Below are positions 1-12,904 of a stretch of 64,000 bases of DNA, in pieces (positions within the stretch are counted from its first letter, which is position 1; each line of letters begins with the position of its first letter). Below the pieces are notes generated by a model, which was not told where the DNA came from, made no database searches, and saw nothing but the letters and a program-made list of their open reading frames with translations. The stretch is taken from the NCBI GenBank assembly GCA_035578155.1, contig JAPWDM010000022.1, positions 2,977,076 to 3,041,075 of the forward strand, written 5' to 3'. The stretch is from Brachynemurus nebulosus (taxonomy: Eukaryota > Arthropoda > Insecta > Neuroptera > Myrmeleontidae). The position numbers were made by a program, and so were the translations under genes.

Positions 1-102
1 CGCCAAACACAAATCGGTGCAAATATATCAAGAGAAATATATGGAGCAAAAACTTGCTTTGATTTAACCTCAGTTTTCCAACGGCAGTTGTCTGTTATTA
101 TC

Positions 103-213
103 CGAAACAAATCTGAAACTTTTATTTTCGGATACGGTTTCGGTTTCGGATATGTAATTATTTCGGATATCCGGTAGTTTCGGTTACGGTTACGGATATC
201 CATAACATCCCTA
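103..213. mobile_element. hAT-like MITE end (fragment)
   Basis: A run of CGG-TTT/CGG-ATA low-complexity sequence ends in CATCCCTA at 206-213. The same end (CCATCCCTA) closes the well-supported hAT-like insertion at 15201-15209. Only one end is in the window, so no target duplication can be tested. Confidence 0.35.
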
Positions 214-1030
214 ATATTTAGCTAGTAATATTAAATTACAATTACATAATATTCAGTATGATTTACTAGCCATATAACTTTTCTGTTTAATAACACCGTT
301 ATTCAATGCGACAAGTGTAATTTTGTTTGAAAACAGGAAACTAGCTTAACTAAAATTAAGATATTTGCATAGAGATGTACATAATTTCTATGTGGGTGTC
401 TCTATAGGATTAACATTATTATAGAAATCTTCACCTGATTAACAAACAAAGGAAAACATCTTTTTTCTGTCTATTTACTATTATTATTACGTAACACAAA
501 TTTGATTACTTATACATGTATATTAATAATTATAAATTAATTGTATGAGATATAAACAATAGATAATGAAAGTCTATTACTTTTTATTTTACTATTAAAA
601 AAACTGCACAATTGAAATGTTTCTTTCAGCAGTCGCAGTTGTAAAAATAATAATTACAAAAAACATTATGTATTTCAATTTATTACGTATGGTTATTATT
701 GTTTTATATGTACAGATTTTTTTGTTTTGTTTTTGTCTTAAGGTAAAAGTTTATCTAATTTGTTTAAATTATTTTATAAATAATATAGTAGGTACTTATT
801 TGTTATTAATTAAGATGAATAACAACATAAAGCCCAGAACTCAATGTATTAGATCATTAACATTTAACTTGTGAAACGCTAATGAAACGAGTTAAAATGT
901 ATACTGAAATGTTTATGACAGAATAAAAGGAGAGAGATATATCTTAATTAGACCACTTAATACATTATTCATTATTCCTTTTAGTCTGAAAGAAATTGGG
1001 ATCCTCAATAGAACAGAATAAAAGTTTGCT
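214..1030. other. AT-rich DNA without a recognisable gene
   Basis: The open frame at 617-874 is made of codons typical of AT-rich noncoding DNA (I, L, F, V, N) with no domain or splice context. I see nothing else here. Confidence 0.6.
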
Positions 1031-1072
1031 ACTGAAACGCCGCTGTACTTTTCAGTACAGCGACGTTTCAGT
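1031..1072. repeat. Near-perfect short hairpin
   Basis: ACTGAAACG (1031-1039) and CGCTGTACT (1041-1049) are mirrored by AGTACAGCG (1054-1062) and CGTTTCAGT (1064-1072) around a 4-base loop. A poly-T run follows at about 1122-1142 and a poly-A run at about 1335-1361. Confidence 0.7.
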
Positions 1073-1333
1073 GGCAAAAATGTCTTTGAACCGAGTCAAA
1101 ATTCGTTCGGCCGTTTTGATTTTTTTTTTTTTTTTTTTTTTTGAGGCTCTAGAATCTTGCAGGACAATTTAAACCCTTGAAATGTTGCCTATATTAGAAT
1201 ATAGTTAGTTTATCACCTATCTATATTGAAAGAATTTTTAAAATCAGTTCTTTTAAAATCATATTCTTTTTCAAATAGATTTCAATATGAATTTATCGAT
1301 AGTATTCATAATAACTTTCATCAAAAATGCATC

Positions 1334-1364
<31 letters not shown>

Positions 1365-2299
1365 TAATTTTTTATAAACCTATGCTTGTATGGCAATTAA
1401 CATAGTAATTCAATAATTCTATCCTAAATACATTTTAATTTTGTAATAATTCATGTATTTATATTATTACACAATTTTTTTCTTATTTTTTTCTTTTTCT
1501 TTTTGTAATTTTAAATTTAATTGTTTAAACAATTTAATGTATTTTTATGTTTGCAATTTAATACTTTCTAATAAACAGAATAATTTGTAACAATTCTTGA
1601 ACAAAAAATTAATAATAATAATAACATGAATATATGTATATCATTTTAAAGAGTAAACTTTTTCGTAGTTTATTGCATGTATTTACTTCTATTAAAGTCA
1701 TTTCACATAACTTATATTTAGAATATGAGTTGCGGGTCAAACTGTTAGCTCGGAAACCCATCATTGAAACTTCGGAACTCTTAGCGTGATGGATCAGACA
1801 TATTCATTGCCCACAAAAAATGTGTACGCGGTAGCTCTATAGAAATTTAAACTTCGAAAATTGTCACAAAAATTATTAATTTGTTACAACAGCACACAAA
1901 CGAAACATAAAGTTTTTGACTCATGTTATATAAAAAGTTGGCCCTGCCGCAACACCTGCATAACTTCAAGCGAATTTCCAAAGACTGGACACTGGTGGAT
2001 CTCATATCTGTACCTGAGAAGCATAACACTGTAATTCCATTTTGTACAGTTTTTAGGTTTTTACATTATCCTAAAGTTCACTTAATATTTTAAGACCCAA
2101 AAAAAAAATAAAATAAAATAAATGCCAATCAATTCAAACCGTATGTACGTGTTATGACGTAATTAATTTGAATACGGAAATTGACATACAAAATTTACTT
2201 ATAGGAGTACTTAACATTTATAATATATTAATATTTAAATAATAATTATAACGAAACAATATAATATACATACACAGATACACACAAAATATCTATATA
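1073..2299. other. AT-rich noncoding DNA with a diverged repeat fragment
   Basis: No gene seen. About 1938-2025 is a diverged copy of the motif GCATAACATAGCGAATTTCC plus GGCGGATCTCAT that bounds the repeat at 8757-8830. The small minus-strand frame at 1847-2029 is a by-product of it. Confidence 0.5.
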
Positions 2300-2909
2300 C
2301 AGTTGACTTTCATTATCAGTCCGCTTACGGGGCTGATGGAGAACATAATTCTAAGAATTCCTGTACCTCCACTTGTGCTTAGTAGTCGACCGCTGTAACT
2401 CGCACTTCCCCTACTTTGTAAGCGTGTGAATGTGTACTCATTTATAATCAAATAGCCCGAACGTTTAGTATAGTATTACCATTCGTTAGAAGCGGCGCAA
2501 AATCGACCTATTTTTAATAAATACATTTTCTAATATTTTCTAAATGCGTTCTCTAGTTTGTGTGACAGGAGTTTAAACGATACTGTCAACACATATTTTC
2601 TTTGAAAAATTTTTTAAAACCTTTTGTAGAAATTATAAATAATATTGTTAGTTAAACCAAGTTTGTAATATAATCCGCGCGATGAACGAACAAATCTTGT
2701 TTTGGTCAACTACACATGTATTATATAAACACGGACCTATAAAAAAATTATTTTAGTGAATAAAAAGATTCTGACAGGATGATTTATGAGTTGCACTATT
2801 AAACATCAACACCAATGTTCCAGAGGCTGAAATGAATTTGTTTCGGTCATGGAGGGGGAATGTTTACAATATAAATATAAATCGGTGGACTCATAATGAA
2901 AGTCGGCTG
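2300..2909. mobile_element. pogo/Tc1-like MITE
   Basis: The left end CAGTTGACTTTCATTATCAG is preceded by TA. The right end is the imperfect inverse (GACTCATAATGAAAGTCGG...CTG). This CAGT-GACT-CATTA layout is pogo-like. A right-hand TA duplication is not adjacent, so the exact edge is uncertain. No transposase remains. Confidence 0.45.
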
Positions 2910-4486
2910 TCTTATATACCTAATAGTGGTAACATTTATACATAAATGTATTAGTTGCCTTTAAGCGGTTGACGACATTCAGTTACATTTAAAAAAACGC
3001 TAAGTACAAATTTATTAAACTGTGTATTTATATACTATTGATAATTATTAATAATTATTTTAATATGTTAAATGCATACCAAATTGTGTAACTTTAGTAA
3101 TTATTATTAAAAAGGTATTTGTCATACATTTCATTAAACAAAAATAACATTTTTTAATTCCATGAATAAAATTATTTTATTTACTGTACATATTTATTCT
3201 ATGTCACCTAATTGTATTGTACACTAGTGGCATGGTACATATTTAAAAAAAATTAATTTATTAATAGGTTTTGAAGTAAATAAAATTAGCGTTGCATTGA
3301 AAATAAAAACAAGGAGATAGCATAAGCGATATCATGTACCTACACTGGTTTCGTTTAAAAAAAAATCCATGGCCTCTCTACATTTGAATTTATTCTATTT
3401 TCCAATATGTAGTCCTCTGACCTCATCCATCCGACAAAATGAGTTTTTTTTAAACGAAAATGAAGCAAGCCAATGAATGCAAGTTATGAATTTTTTCACT
3501 GTGTTAAGTAATTGCTAGGTTTGCAACGAATACCGAATATTCAAGTAACACTCTGACCAAATAGCCGAATATTTGGCGAGTACTATACAATATTTTTTTT
3601 TGTTCCCTTTCAAACGACACTATACCCAAAATTTGGAAAAATTATCGTTATATCTATATAAATATTTTACAGTGCCAGCTTTTTTGATATAAAACTATAA
3701 AAAAGAAAAATTCGTAAAACAATTACCTAAATTTTTTTTCAGCCTTTGAAATACGTCGCTTACCTTCAATCACTAAATAGATTTTTCTATAATTATTTTA
3801 TAGACGTCTATTAAGTCTTCAGTTTTATTAAAATTGCATTTTCCATGAATTTTATTATTTTTTGTTCATTTTTTCCAATTTTTTCGTGGCATTTTTGGGA
3901 CGCTGGATGCTAAGAATCATCGGCTTTCAGCGTTGAGTTTTCAAACTGCATTCGAGGCCATAAAAATAACACGACGTCACGATCCCCCTTCCTAAGTAAT
4001 TAATATACTATTATTTTGTGTTAGTAAATAAAGTAACGATCAAATCGATTAATGTTACTTGAATGTAGCTAGTCAGAATCAGTGTTTTCTAGTTTCGATA
4101 AATTCAAACCAATAATAATAAGAATATTTTCCATTGATCCATTTTTATAGTTACGTGGTCTAGAACAACGACGTAACTATTATGCAGTCACTCACTCGTC
4201 TTCATAAGCGATCATTAACTCCCTAGACACATCGGTGGCGCTTTCCACTGAAAAAAGTTAGGCAGTGAGATACTTTCATTCAAACGTACATTATTAGTGT
4301 ACCATTAAATCGTTGTAGTATGTTTGCCCTTGAAATATTTTTAATTAAAAAAATGACCGATCGTTTTTGGACAGATGTCAGCACCTCGTAAGTTATGTAT
4401 CATTAAAAGATTGATATATACCTAAATCATACATATATGTATATTATTAATTACATACCGACACAATTAGATGGCATCGATAACCA
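2910..4486. other. Noncoding, AT-rich, old repeat debris
   Basis: No gene seen. A patch near 3515-3580 (GAATACCGAATATTC and neighbours) resembles the low-complexity ends of hAT-like MITEs, but no matching partner end was found. Confidence 0.5.
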
Positions 4487-4684
4487 CTAGATACTAGAGT
4501 CCCTATAATAAATAGAGTCATGACATGTGTGCTGAACGCTAACTGGTTCCGGAATTTTCTGCCCAAAGTTGAGTAAGATAAATTGAAAACAAATTAAATA
4601 TTTAACAAAAATCATTTAGTTTAACCTAGAAAGAATAGTTAAATAAAATTTTTTAATTATTCATTAATTTATAACTTATTAACA

Positions 4685-4720
4685 ACTAGCACTTACCCGC
4701 GGCTTCGCCTGCGTGGCAGT
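4685..4720. repeat. Start of an interspersed repeat with an ACCCGCGGCTTCGC motif
   Basis: ACTAGCACTTACCCGCGGCT followed by TCGCCTGCGTGG is a motif seen at the edge of a common insect interspersed repeat. The matching CGGTCAGTCAGTCA tail lies at about 20383-20428, so one copy may have been split by the material in between. A related, diverged motif is at about 56722-56750. Confidence 0.4.
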
Positions 4721-4724
4721 AGAA

Positions 4725-4920
4725 GGACTAAGCGGGTCTTAGCACACACTACGTCCTCAGAAGTATGGGCACATCTTAACCCAAGGGGTGTCCCTACTTT
4801 TCACACGGCAGTATACCACAACATTAAGTACACTACCACGTCAAGAGTATGAACAAACGTTGACTCAAAGTATACCCATACTTTTGACGACGTAGTGTGT
4901 GCTGGAACCCACTCAGCCCT
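4725..4920. repeat. Inverted repeat related to the Polinton-arm minisatellite
   Basis: AGCACACACTACGTC near 4741 is mirrored by GACGTAGTGTGTGCT near 4891. The loop (about 4797-4870) resembles the minisatellite in the arms of the Polinton-like element, with CACGGCAGT, TTAAGTACA and CGTCAA motifs in the same order and spacing as about 42055-42130. Confidence 0.55.
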
Positions 4921-4924
4921 TCCA

Positions 4925-5057
4925 CTCGTGGTTTTTAGTGAATTTCGAAAACTCGAAATTCAGCTATTACAGTAGGTCTCATGACGCAATCTGAGTCCGG
5001 GACTATGGCAGAAATCTGTTTTGAGGTCCCTAGAATACGAAAATGATATTCACTAAA

Positions 5058-5127
<70 letters not shown>

Positions 5128-5290
5128 GTTCCCACGATAACTCTCGAACGAAACGTCTAACGCTTATAAAATTTTGTGTGCGGACTGGATTCTGAATTGG
5201 CTTGGCTAAGTTCGTTAGCCAGACACGTCGGATGCCCAGAAGTAGGTTTTCTGGCCATTTTTTATCATTCGATCCTATCATAAGACAGTT
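4925..5290 (-). mobile_element. (TA)n-carrying interspersed element, copy 1
   Basis: In reverse it reads TGGCTAACGAACT, CGAACGAAACGT, AGTTATCG, a (TA)n tract, then TTTTAGTGAATATCATTTTC and GACCTCAAAACA. The same order occurs at 14090, 28640, 43500 and 60640. No coding capacity is apparent. Confidence 0.6.
5060..5121. repeat. (TA)n microsatellite
   Basis: A pure TA dinucleotide tract inside copy 1 of the (TA)n-carrying element. Confidence 0.95.
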
Positions 5291-5769
5291 CGATTTTTAC
5301 ATCGTTGAAAAGGAAAAAAAATTATGAAGACAATGTTCTTATAATTTTCTTTCTATGTTAAGTAGTTTTCGAGAAAATCGTAATTTTCACTATTGGCTTA
5401 TTTTGCTCTCTTTGTCATTGTAATAAGTAATTTATATTTCTATCTCAGTTCTTTATGAAGTATAAAAATATTTCACTTTTTTATTAAAGAATATTGTGAG
5501 AACAAGTGAAGTATATTCACATACATGTGTTATAACACACATACATGTATAGAGTTTTGTTTCTCATTTATTGCATTATAATTAGCATGGTTCTATCTCA
5601 TGTTAAAAAATGTAAATTAAACAGATTTTCTAAGCTAATGTAATGAAGAATTTTTTTTTTTTATTGAATTTTTAAGTAAACAAGAAATTGAAGATTATGT
5701 TATGATATAATATTATTAAATATATGAAACAAAACAAAATATGTACAATGTACATATGTATGCACGGAA

Positions 5770-7191
5770 AAATATTTTGAATCGATTTTGAAAATTTTTT
5801 CACTAATAATTAATAATGTTAAAAAATTAAACCATTTCAAATGGATTTAAGGTATTTTATGTGAGGTCAAGGTTTTCGGGACCTAAAAAGGCCAGAAATT
5901 AATTAACCAATCGATTTTAAAAATTTTTTCACAGTTAGTAAGTTAAAGTATTTGAATTAATTAATTAAATGATGTCCGCAAGAAGCTTACGGACTGCCAT
6001 AAGTTATATGAGATCCTTAGAACCCTTTTCTTACTGTTAGAGTACTAGACTTGTATGAGTTTCGCCAGGATTTACTGATCCCATAATTGTAAAAAATAAA
6101 CTAAACGACCAATTTTAAAAAAATCTTCACTGTTACAGAGCTAAACTATTTTAGATAGATTTAGAATACATTATGTAAGGTCCGCCAGGGTCCACAAGAC
6201 CCAAAAGTGTCAAAAATAAACTAACTGACCGATTTTGAAAATTTTGCACTGTTACAGAGCTAAACTGTTTTAGGTAAATATCGATTACGTTATGTAAGGT
6301 CCGCCTGGGTCCATAGGACCCAAAAGTGTCAAAAATAAACTGCCTGATCGATTTTGAAAATTTTTTCACTGTTACAGAGCTAAACTGTTTTAGATAAATA
6401 TAGATTCTGTTATGTAAGGTCTGCCAGGGTCCATAGGATCGAGAAGTGTCAAAAATAAACTAACTGACCGATTTTGAAAATTTTTTCACTGTTACAGAGC
6501 TAAACTATTTTAGATAAATATAAATTACGTTATGTAAGGTCCACCAAGGTCCATAGAACCCAAAAGTGTCAAAAATAAACTAACTGACCGATTTTGAAAA
6601 TTTTTTCACTGTTACAGAGCTAAACTATTTTAGATAAATATAGATTACGTTATGTAAGGTCTGCCAGGGTCCATGGGATCCAAAAGTGTCAAAAATAAAC
6701 TAACCGACCGATCTTGAAAATTTTTTCACTGTTGGGGAACTAAGCTATTTTAGATAGACATACATTACGTTATTTAGGGTCCGTCAGGGTCCATGGGACC
6801 CAAAAGTGGTAAAAATAAACTAACCGACCGATTTTGAAAATTTTTTCACTCTTACAGAGATAAACTATTTTAGATAAATATAGATTACGTTATGTAAAGT
6901 CTGCCAGGGTCCATCGGATCCAAAAGTGTCAAAAATAAACTAACCGACCGATTTTGAAAATTTTTTCACTGTTGGGGAGCTAAGCTATTTTAGATACATA
7001 TAGATTACGTTATGTAAGGTCTGACAGTGTCAGTAGGACCTAAAAGTGTCAAAAATAAAATAACTGACCGATTTTGAAACTTTTTTACTATTACCGAGGT
7101 AAACTATTTTAGATAGGTACAGGTTGTGTTATCTGAGATCCACAACTGTCCTGCGGATGCAAATGCGGCGTAGAATGCTACACAACGGGTT

Positions 7192-7261
<70 letters not shown>

Positions 7262-7560
7262 CATAAAGTCCGCCTAGAATATGCGGTCGAGCTGATTTTT
7301 TAATGAGGTCCACCGGGATCTTGCAGATCCGAAAACGCCAGTAATAAGCTATCGAATCGATGCTAAAAAATTTCTCACTGCTAGAGAACTAAATTATTTT
7401 AGTAGGATACAACTATGCTGCACAAAATTCGTTCGGGTTCTTGGGTCCCCAAAAATACCAAAACTAATTACCCAGCCGATTTTAAAAATTCTTTTACTCT
7501 TAGAAAGCTAAACTATTTTAAATAGGTACAGGTCTTAGATGAGATCCGCCAGTGCCCAAG
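5770..7560. repeat. 120-bp minisatellite array
   Basis: About a dozen diverged units repeat every 120 bases. Each holds TTTTTTCACTGTTACAGAGC, TAAACTATTTTAGAT, GTTATGTAAGGT and CCAGGGTCCAT. Between 6241 and 7080 the period is regular. Units at both ends are more diverged, and a (TA)n tract interrupts at 7196-7259. An inverted partial copy is at 8757-9240. Small frames here are by-products of the repeat. Confidence 0.85.
7196..7259. repeat. (TA)n microsatellite
   Basis: A TA tract interrupting the 120-bp minisatellite. Confidence 0.95.
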
Positions 7561-7838
7561 ATTTGGAAATTCGCTATGTTATGCAGATGCTGCGACAGGG
7601 GTATTTAAATTATGACATCTAGTTCAAACGTATAAAATGTACTTTCATGTTCCCACAGAAATAAAATGTAGGGATGGGAAAAACCGGCCGGTTTTAACCG
7701 AAAACCGGTTTTTTGTTTCAGTGAACCGGTTTTTTTCGGTTGTTATTTTGACTCGGTTATTACCGGTGTTTTTTTTTTTCTTAACGGATAACCGGAAAAA
7801 AACCGGACAAATTAGTTTTGAAGAAGATCTTAATTTAA

Positions 7839-8124
7839 CCCTTTGCACTCGATAGGCGCCGCCACGGCGACACAATAAATACCCTTTGCACTCGAAAGCC
7901 GCCTCTCAGGCGCCATCCTATATTCTTTACTTCAAATATCACACTAAGGAAAATTATAAAATTTAATATTAAAATATAATGTTTGTAATATACAAATGAA
8001 AATAAAATATGTAAGTAAACTACTTTTGTTTAAAATACTTATCTTTGATGTATTACAATTTTTTATTAAAACTACTGTCGAGTAGATGAGTACCCATACT
8101 AAAAAATGGTTCGAGTGCAAAGGG
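7839..8124. mobile_element. piggyBac-type MITE
   Basis: CCCTTTGCACTCGA at 7839 is mirrored by TCGAGTGCAAAGGG ending at 8124, with TTAA on both sides (7835-7838, 8125-8128). CCC ends plus TTAA are the piggyBac hallmark. An internal CCCTTTGCACTCG occurs near 7882. Noncoding, 286 bp. Confidence 0.8.
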
Positions 8125-8128
8125 TTAA

Positions 8129-8756
8129 AAAATTAGGTCAACATTTAATAAGTTAATTTCTTTAAAATTCTAATACATTTACGTTAAAACGACCTAACAA
8201 TTAACATTCAACAATTTGTAATGTAAGCAAGTATGTCGATTCTGATAATTTTCTGAATATTTTTATTAGCTTAGATCCTGTCCCTGCCACTTTCCATATG
8301 TCTTTTATAAAAAAATATATCGTTTACTGTGGGCGCTGTAACTAATATACAAGATGGCGTTGATGTTACTTGTATACAAAATAGAGTCGGACCATGAGTT
8401 TTGATTTTAGAGGAGTCAGTTGATGCAACGGTTGACATCAAAAATGAGCTAAACACATCTTATTTATCGCTTCTCGCCAAATAACAAGCGGGCGCCAAGT
8501 GACCCCATTATTTTTCAAATAATTAATAGTAAACAATTTCCTCACATAAAACGAATTTTAAAAAAAAAAAAAAACACTATTTATTTTAAAATATTTAATT
8601 TAATCTATTCCATAGGTCATTATTTTTCGAAGCCATCTTAGTAGCCGCAAACAATTTAACATTTTATTTGAAATTTTGAAATATATTTACGGAGAAAATA
8701 AATTTGAGAAACTCTCCCTTAATCCATTATTCATTTTAAGATGGTATAATAACTTA
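8129..8756. other. Interior of the 7.5-kb hAT-like insertion, no gene seen
   Basis: AT-rich sequence. The short minus-strand frame at 8271-8456 has no supporting domain. Confidence 0.55.
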
Positions 8757-9240
8757 ATACCCCTGTCGCAGCATCTGCATAACATAGCGAATTTCCAAAT
8801 TTTGGGGACTGGCGGATCTCATCTAAGAACTGTACCTATTTAAAATAGTTTAGCTTTCTAAGAGTAAAAGATTTTTTAAAATCGGCTGGGTAATTAGTTT
8901 TGATATTTTTGGAACCCAAGAACCCGAACGGACTTTGTGCAGCATAGTTGTATCCATCTAAAATAATTTAGTTCTCTAACAGTGAAAAAATTTTCAAAAT
9001 CGGTCGGTTAGTTTATTTTTTACAATAATGGGAACAGTAAACCCTGGCGGAAATCATACAACATAACCTTTATTCATCTAAAATAATTTTAGTAAAAAGT
9101 TTATCCTAACAGTAAAAAACGGGTCCTAGGGATCTCATATAACTTATGGTAGTTCGTAAGGTTCTTGTGGACATCATTTAATTACTTAATGAATTCAAAT
9201 ACTTTAACTTACTAACGGTGAAAAAATTTTCAAAATTTTC
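8757..9240 (-). repeat. Inverted partial copy of the 120-bp minisatellite element
   Basis: It starts with TACCCCTGTCGCAGCATCTG and reads as the reverse complement of about 7600 back to 5930, including the GGACATCATTTAATTA junction near the far end. It contains only a few 120-bp units. Confidence 0.75.
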
Positions 9241-9884
9241 GACATTCGCTAAAAAAATCATTGAAAAATATTTGATATGTTTCGATCAATTAATGGTCAA
9301 CATCAGCAAATAAAAGTTACTAAAATCGAAGAAAAGAATGAGTTATTTGTCCGTAGAAATTAAAATACAAATTCTGAAAACGAGCAAAGAAATATTGAAA
9401 AAACTAGATCGGCAAAACATTCTGACAAATAACACTACCCAACTAATACTTGCCAATTTGAATGAAACTTAACATACTTATTAAACAGCGAAAAATATTA
9501 AATACGTGTTTTTTTATTTCGGCTAAATACGCTTTTTAGGGGTAGAAAACACCATTCAACCTCTGTAGATGAAAACAGTTATAGCTAAATATTTTTGAAA
9601 CGACATATTTTTTGAAAAAAGGGCTGAGTACCAAATTGGGTATTTGACTGATGTAGTTATTGGTAATGAAATATTGTGAATAACATAGAGTAACATTCGT
9701 TGATAATGATTAACCACTTAAATTAATTTTATAAAATCTATAAATATTTTATTTTTTTAAATGAAAATTATGAATTTGAAATTGGCGGTTGATGTCATAA
9801 GAACGAGTCGTTGGCATGTATGACGTGGTTGGCAAATATAGTTCCTCATAACACGAGAAGATGTCGTTGTCAGTGGTAGATGAA
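9241..9884. other. Interior of the 7.5-kb hAT-like insertion, no gene seen
   Basis: AT-rich with no recognisable motif. Confidence 0.5.
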
Positions 9885-10125
9885 TAGAGTCCCTATATAA
9901 TAAGAGTCTAGATACCGGTCATTTGTAGGAAAATTTTTTTTCAAAATAATGACGCATATCAAGTCAAACTAGTAGCGGTGCCCTAATGTTCTCCTATCAG
10001 TTATTTAATAATTGTGCGTGTGTGTGAATTGACAACTGTATTTTCTATACGAAACACAAAAACTGGGCGATTATTTTCTCTATACATAAATGGCCGGAGT
10101 CTAGACTTTTATTATAGGGACTCTA
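9885..10125. mobile_element. hAT-like MITE, same family as 4495-20543
   Basis: TAGAGTCCCTATA at 9885 is mirrored by TATAGGGACTCTA ending at 10125, with internal TCTAGA on both sides. The 8-bp flanks do not match, so the target duplication has decayed or the edge is off. Confidence 0.6.
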
Positions 10126-11440
10126 ACAATAGATACAGATCAGCGTCAAAGACAGGTCAAAGGTTTGAACCGTTTGAACGTAGTATATAAATGGTACATA
10201 AATCAAAACAAAACATAAACAAAATGTTTGTTCGTGTGATAAATATTCCATAGGCGGTTTACAGAATATTTTGTCTGAATTTTTTTATACATGTTTCCAA
10301 AAATTTTAACACATCTATTATTCACAAATTTATTTATGAGTAGGTTCATATTGTTTCTCTACGTAAGCATGTTATCGTTATTCGTTTATATTTACCATTA
10401 GAAATTTATCATAAGATTGATCATTGAAAAAGATTCCAGAACATTCTTTTCGAAAATCAACAAACGCATCAAAAAACCGATTTGACCATTAGAGTGGTCA
10501 TTCAAAAAGAAGCTAAATAGTGAAATTTGACAAAAGTTCTAGAATATTCTATTCAGTAGCAAGCAAAAATATGGAAATATCGACTCAAAATGGGATTGAT
10601 AATCGAATAAATATGCTAAATAGCGATATTTAACAAAAGTTCTCGAACATTCTATTTGGTAACCAACAAAAATCAACTTCACTTTGGCTTCTTTTTTGAA
10701 GACCAGCCCATGGTGAAGACGGTATTTCGTTTTCTTTGCTGGTTAATGAGTAGAACATTCCGGAACACCATCCTTGTCAAAATGAAGTATTTGGCCTCTC
10801 TTTCGGTAACAAATCCAATGGTGCAATCGGTTTTTTGATATCTATGCTAGTTGAGAAATAGAATATTCGAGAATTTTTATCAACTTTCCTTATTTGGCGT
10901 CTTTTACAATGATCAAAGCAATGGTGAAGTCAGTTTTTTAATATCTTTGCCGATTTCTGTATAGAATGTTCAGGAACTATGTCTCTGATTTTAGTATTTT
11001 AATTTTTCAGTGTATATATTATGTTTTTTTCTATAAACATTTATAATACATACGTATTCAGCGTCATTTATAGTATTTGCCAACAGCCTCAATAAAAATA
11101 CATATACCATACCCCTATTGGGTCTCCAATATATTTAAAAAATGTTATGAGCCGCCACTGGTGGAACAAGTGAGGAAATACGGCACAAAAAAATGCTATC
11201 TTCTTCAGTGCTCTGCTGTACTCAATAATATCGCGAGGAGAGCGACATCTCTTTGCTAAGTGATGAACTGGTATTGCCAATGAAAAGTGAGGAAATGTTT
11301 TCGCACCAAATTCAAATAAATTTTTTTAAAAAAATTTTTTCTCTTTAAATTGCCTTTTTTTATACAAAAATCAATTACTAGGGTTATATTTAAATCTCTA
11401 GCAATATTTTAAAATACTTTTTCAAAATTTGTCAAATACC
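10126..11440. repeat. Diverged repeats with a recurring TTCTAGAACATTCT-like motif
   Basis: Between about 10430 and 10990 variants of GAACATTCT/AGAATATTC and of CAAT-GGTGAAG-CGGT recur in both orientations, suggesting old inverted and tandem copies of a unit about 120 bases long. The small frames at 10656, 11077 and 11089 have no recognisable domain. Confidence 0.4.
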
Positions 11441-11449
11441 CAATTTGTA

Positions 11450-12090
11450 GAATTTAAAGCGATGCACTTGATAGTGACCCTGAAATCGATTTTCAAGGTC
11501 AGTTGAAAATGATTAGCCATTGCCGAACTTTGACCATATCCTGTACCTATAAGCAGTAATTTCATGTATTGACTCAATCTATCTTCAAAATTGATTTGTT
11601 GCGTTATTTTTCTAAAATAAAAAAAATAAAAACCTGACGAAATGAAAAAATAGGCGCAAATTTATAGAAAAAATTAGAAGAAAACATTTTTGTAAGTAAT
11701 TTTAGAAGTAAAGTTAAGAAAAGATTTAATATCACTCCAATTGTAAGTTAAACATTAACTTTATGTTATATTAGAAATTTTCAAAATTTTTTAAAATTTT
11801 TATTGCTACTCTATAGTTATCATATTAGGAATTCAATTCAACATATGATTAACTATTATTTTTCCGATTGCGATTGAGCAAGTATTTTTCAAAATTACTT
11901 CTTGATCACTTATTTTCTATCTTGCATGTGAAATTCGTTCGAATATACTTTGAACCATTTAGGGATGAAAAGTAAACTACTCCTTTTGAAAAATATTAAA
12001 TGATTTTCAAATGACTTTGGAAATTGACCTCAAGGTCAACTTCAAAGTCATCATCAAGTGCATCACTTTGAACTCTATAACTTTGGTCCT
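11450..12090. repeat. Inverted repeat with CAAGGTCA-rich arms
   Basis: The arm near 11455-11525 (GATGCACTTGAT, TTTCAAGGTCA) is mirrored near 12000-12085 (TGACCTCAAGGTCA, ATCAAGTGCATC). Noncoding. Confidence 0.5.
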
Positions 12091-12900
12091 AAGCACTTTT
12101 TTCAGAAAATATATCGTACCATAATCCACTTCTATGTTGATTCCTGGTCTCTTTTCCTGCGTTTCTAATATTTATGTCAATAAAAAATGTGCCACCGTAG
12201 ACAAGGATGAATAGGTACGCATTCAGACTTCACACCGTATTTTTTTGTATTTATTTTATGAGTACCTAATCTTTAATATATTAAAAATTTACGCGAAGAT
12301 GGTCACTTTATCAGCAGTATCCAAAAAAATTTAAAAATATCCGTGGTTTTTGAAAAATTAACGAAAATCGTATAATTTCTTCTCTATGAAAAATTGGGGT
12401 CAAAAGAGACGAGAAAAAAGTAAATGGGGACAACCCGTAGGGTCGACCAAAATTGAAATTCTAATATAAAATAATTTCGAACTTTTTGTATTTATACATT
12501 CAAAAAAGAAATAATAGGTACTTGATGATTTTCTGTAAAAATAAACGTAGAATCTAAAATAAAGTTTATATACTCCTGTCGTTTACCCCTAAGTTTATAT
12601 TCCTCCTATTCTTATTTTAGTTCAAAAAATAATTTTTCAAAAGACTAAGACATAATAATTAATAACAGTGAGATTCTACGTCCATTTTCAGACTTTTGTT
12701 TATTAAATTGCGTAAAAGCTAGTAAATGCAATAACAGATATGATGAATTTATAAGGATTTTCTTGTACTACAAAATCTTAAAAATATGGAAACGCGTACT
12801 TTTTTTTCGTTAATTGTGTTTTATTCTTTTGCACAAAATTTTAAAAATACTTTATTTTCTTAAGAAAGGGAGGCAACTTTAGTCACAGATATGCCTATGA
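12091..12900. other. AT-rich DNA without a recognisable gene
   Basis: I see no open frame or repeat boundary here. Confidence 0.5.
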
Positions 12901-12904
12901 ACAG

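Noticed and set aside
6151..6369. Minus-strand frame of 72 codons
   Set aside because: It spans two units of the 120-bp minisatellite and repeats its own peptide; not a gene.
7839..8124. tRNA-like GGTTCGA motif near 8108
   Set aside because: It is the inner edge of the piggyBac-type inverted end; no cloverleaf could be drawn.
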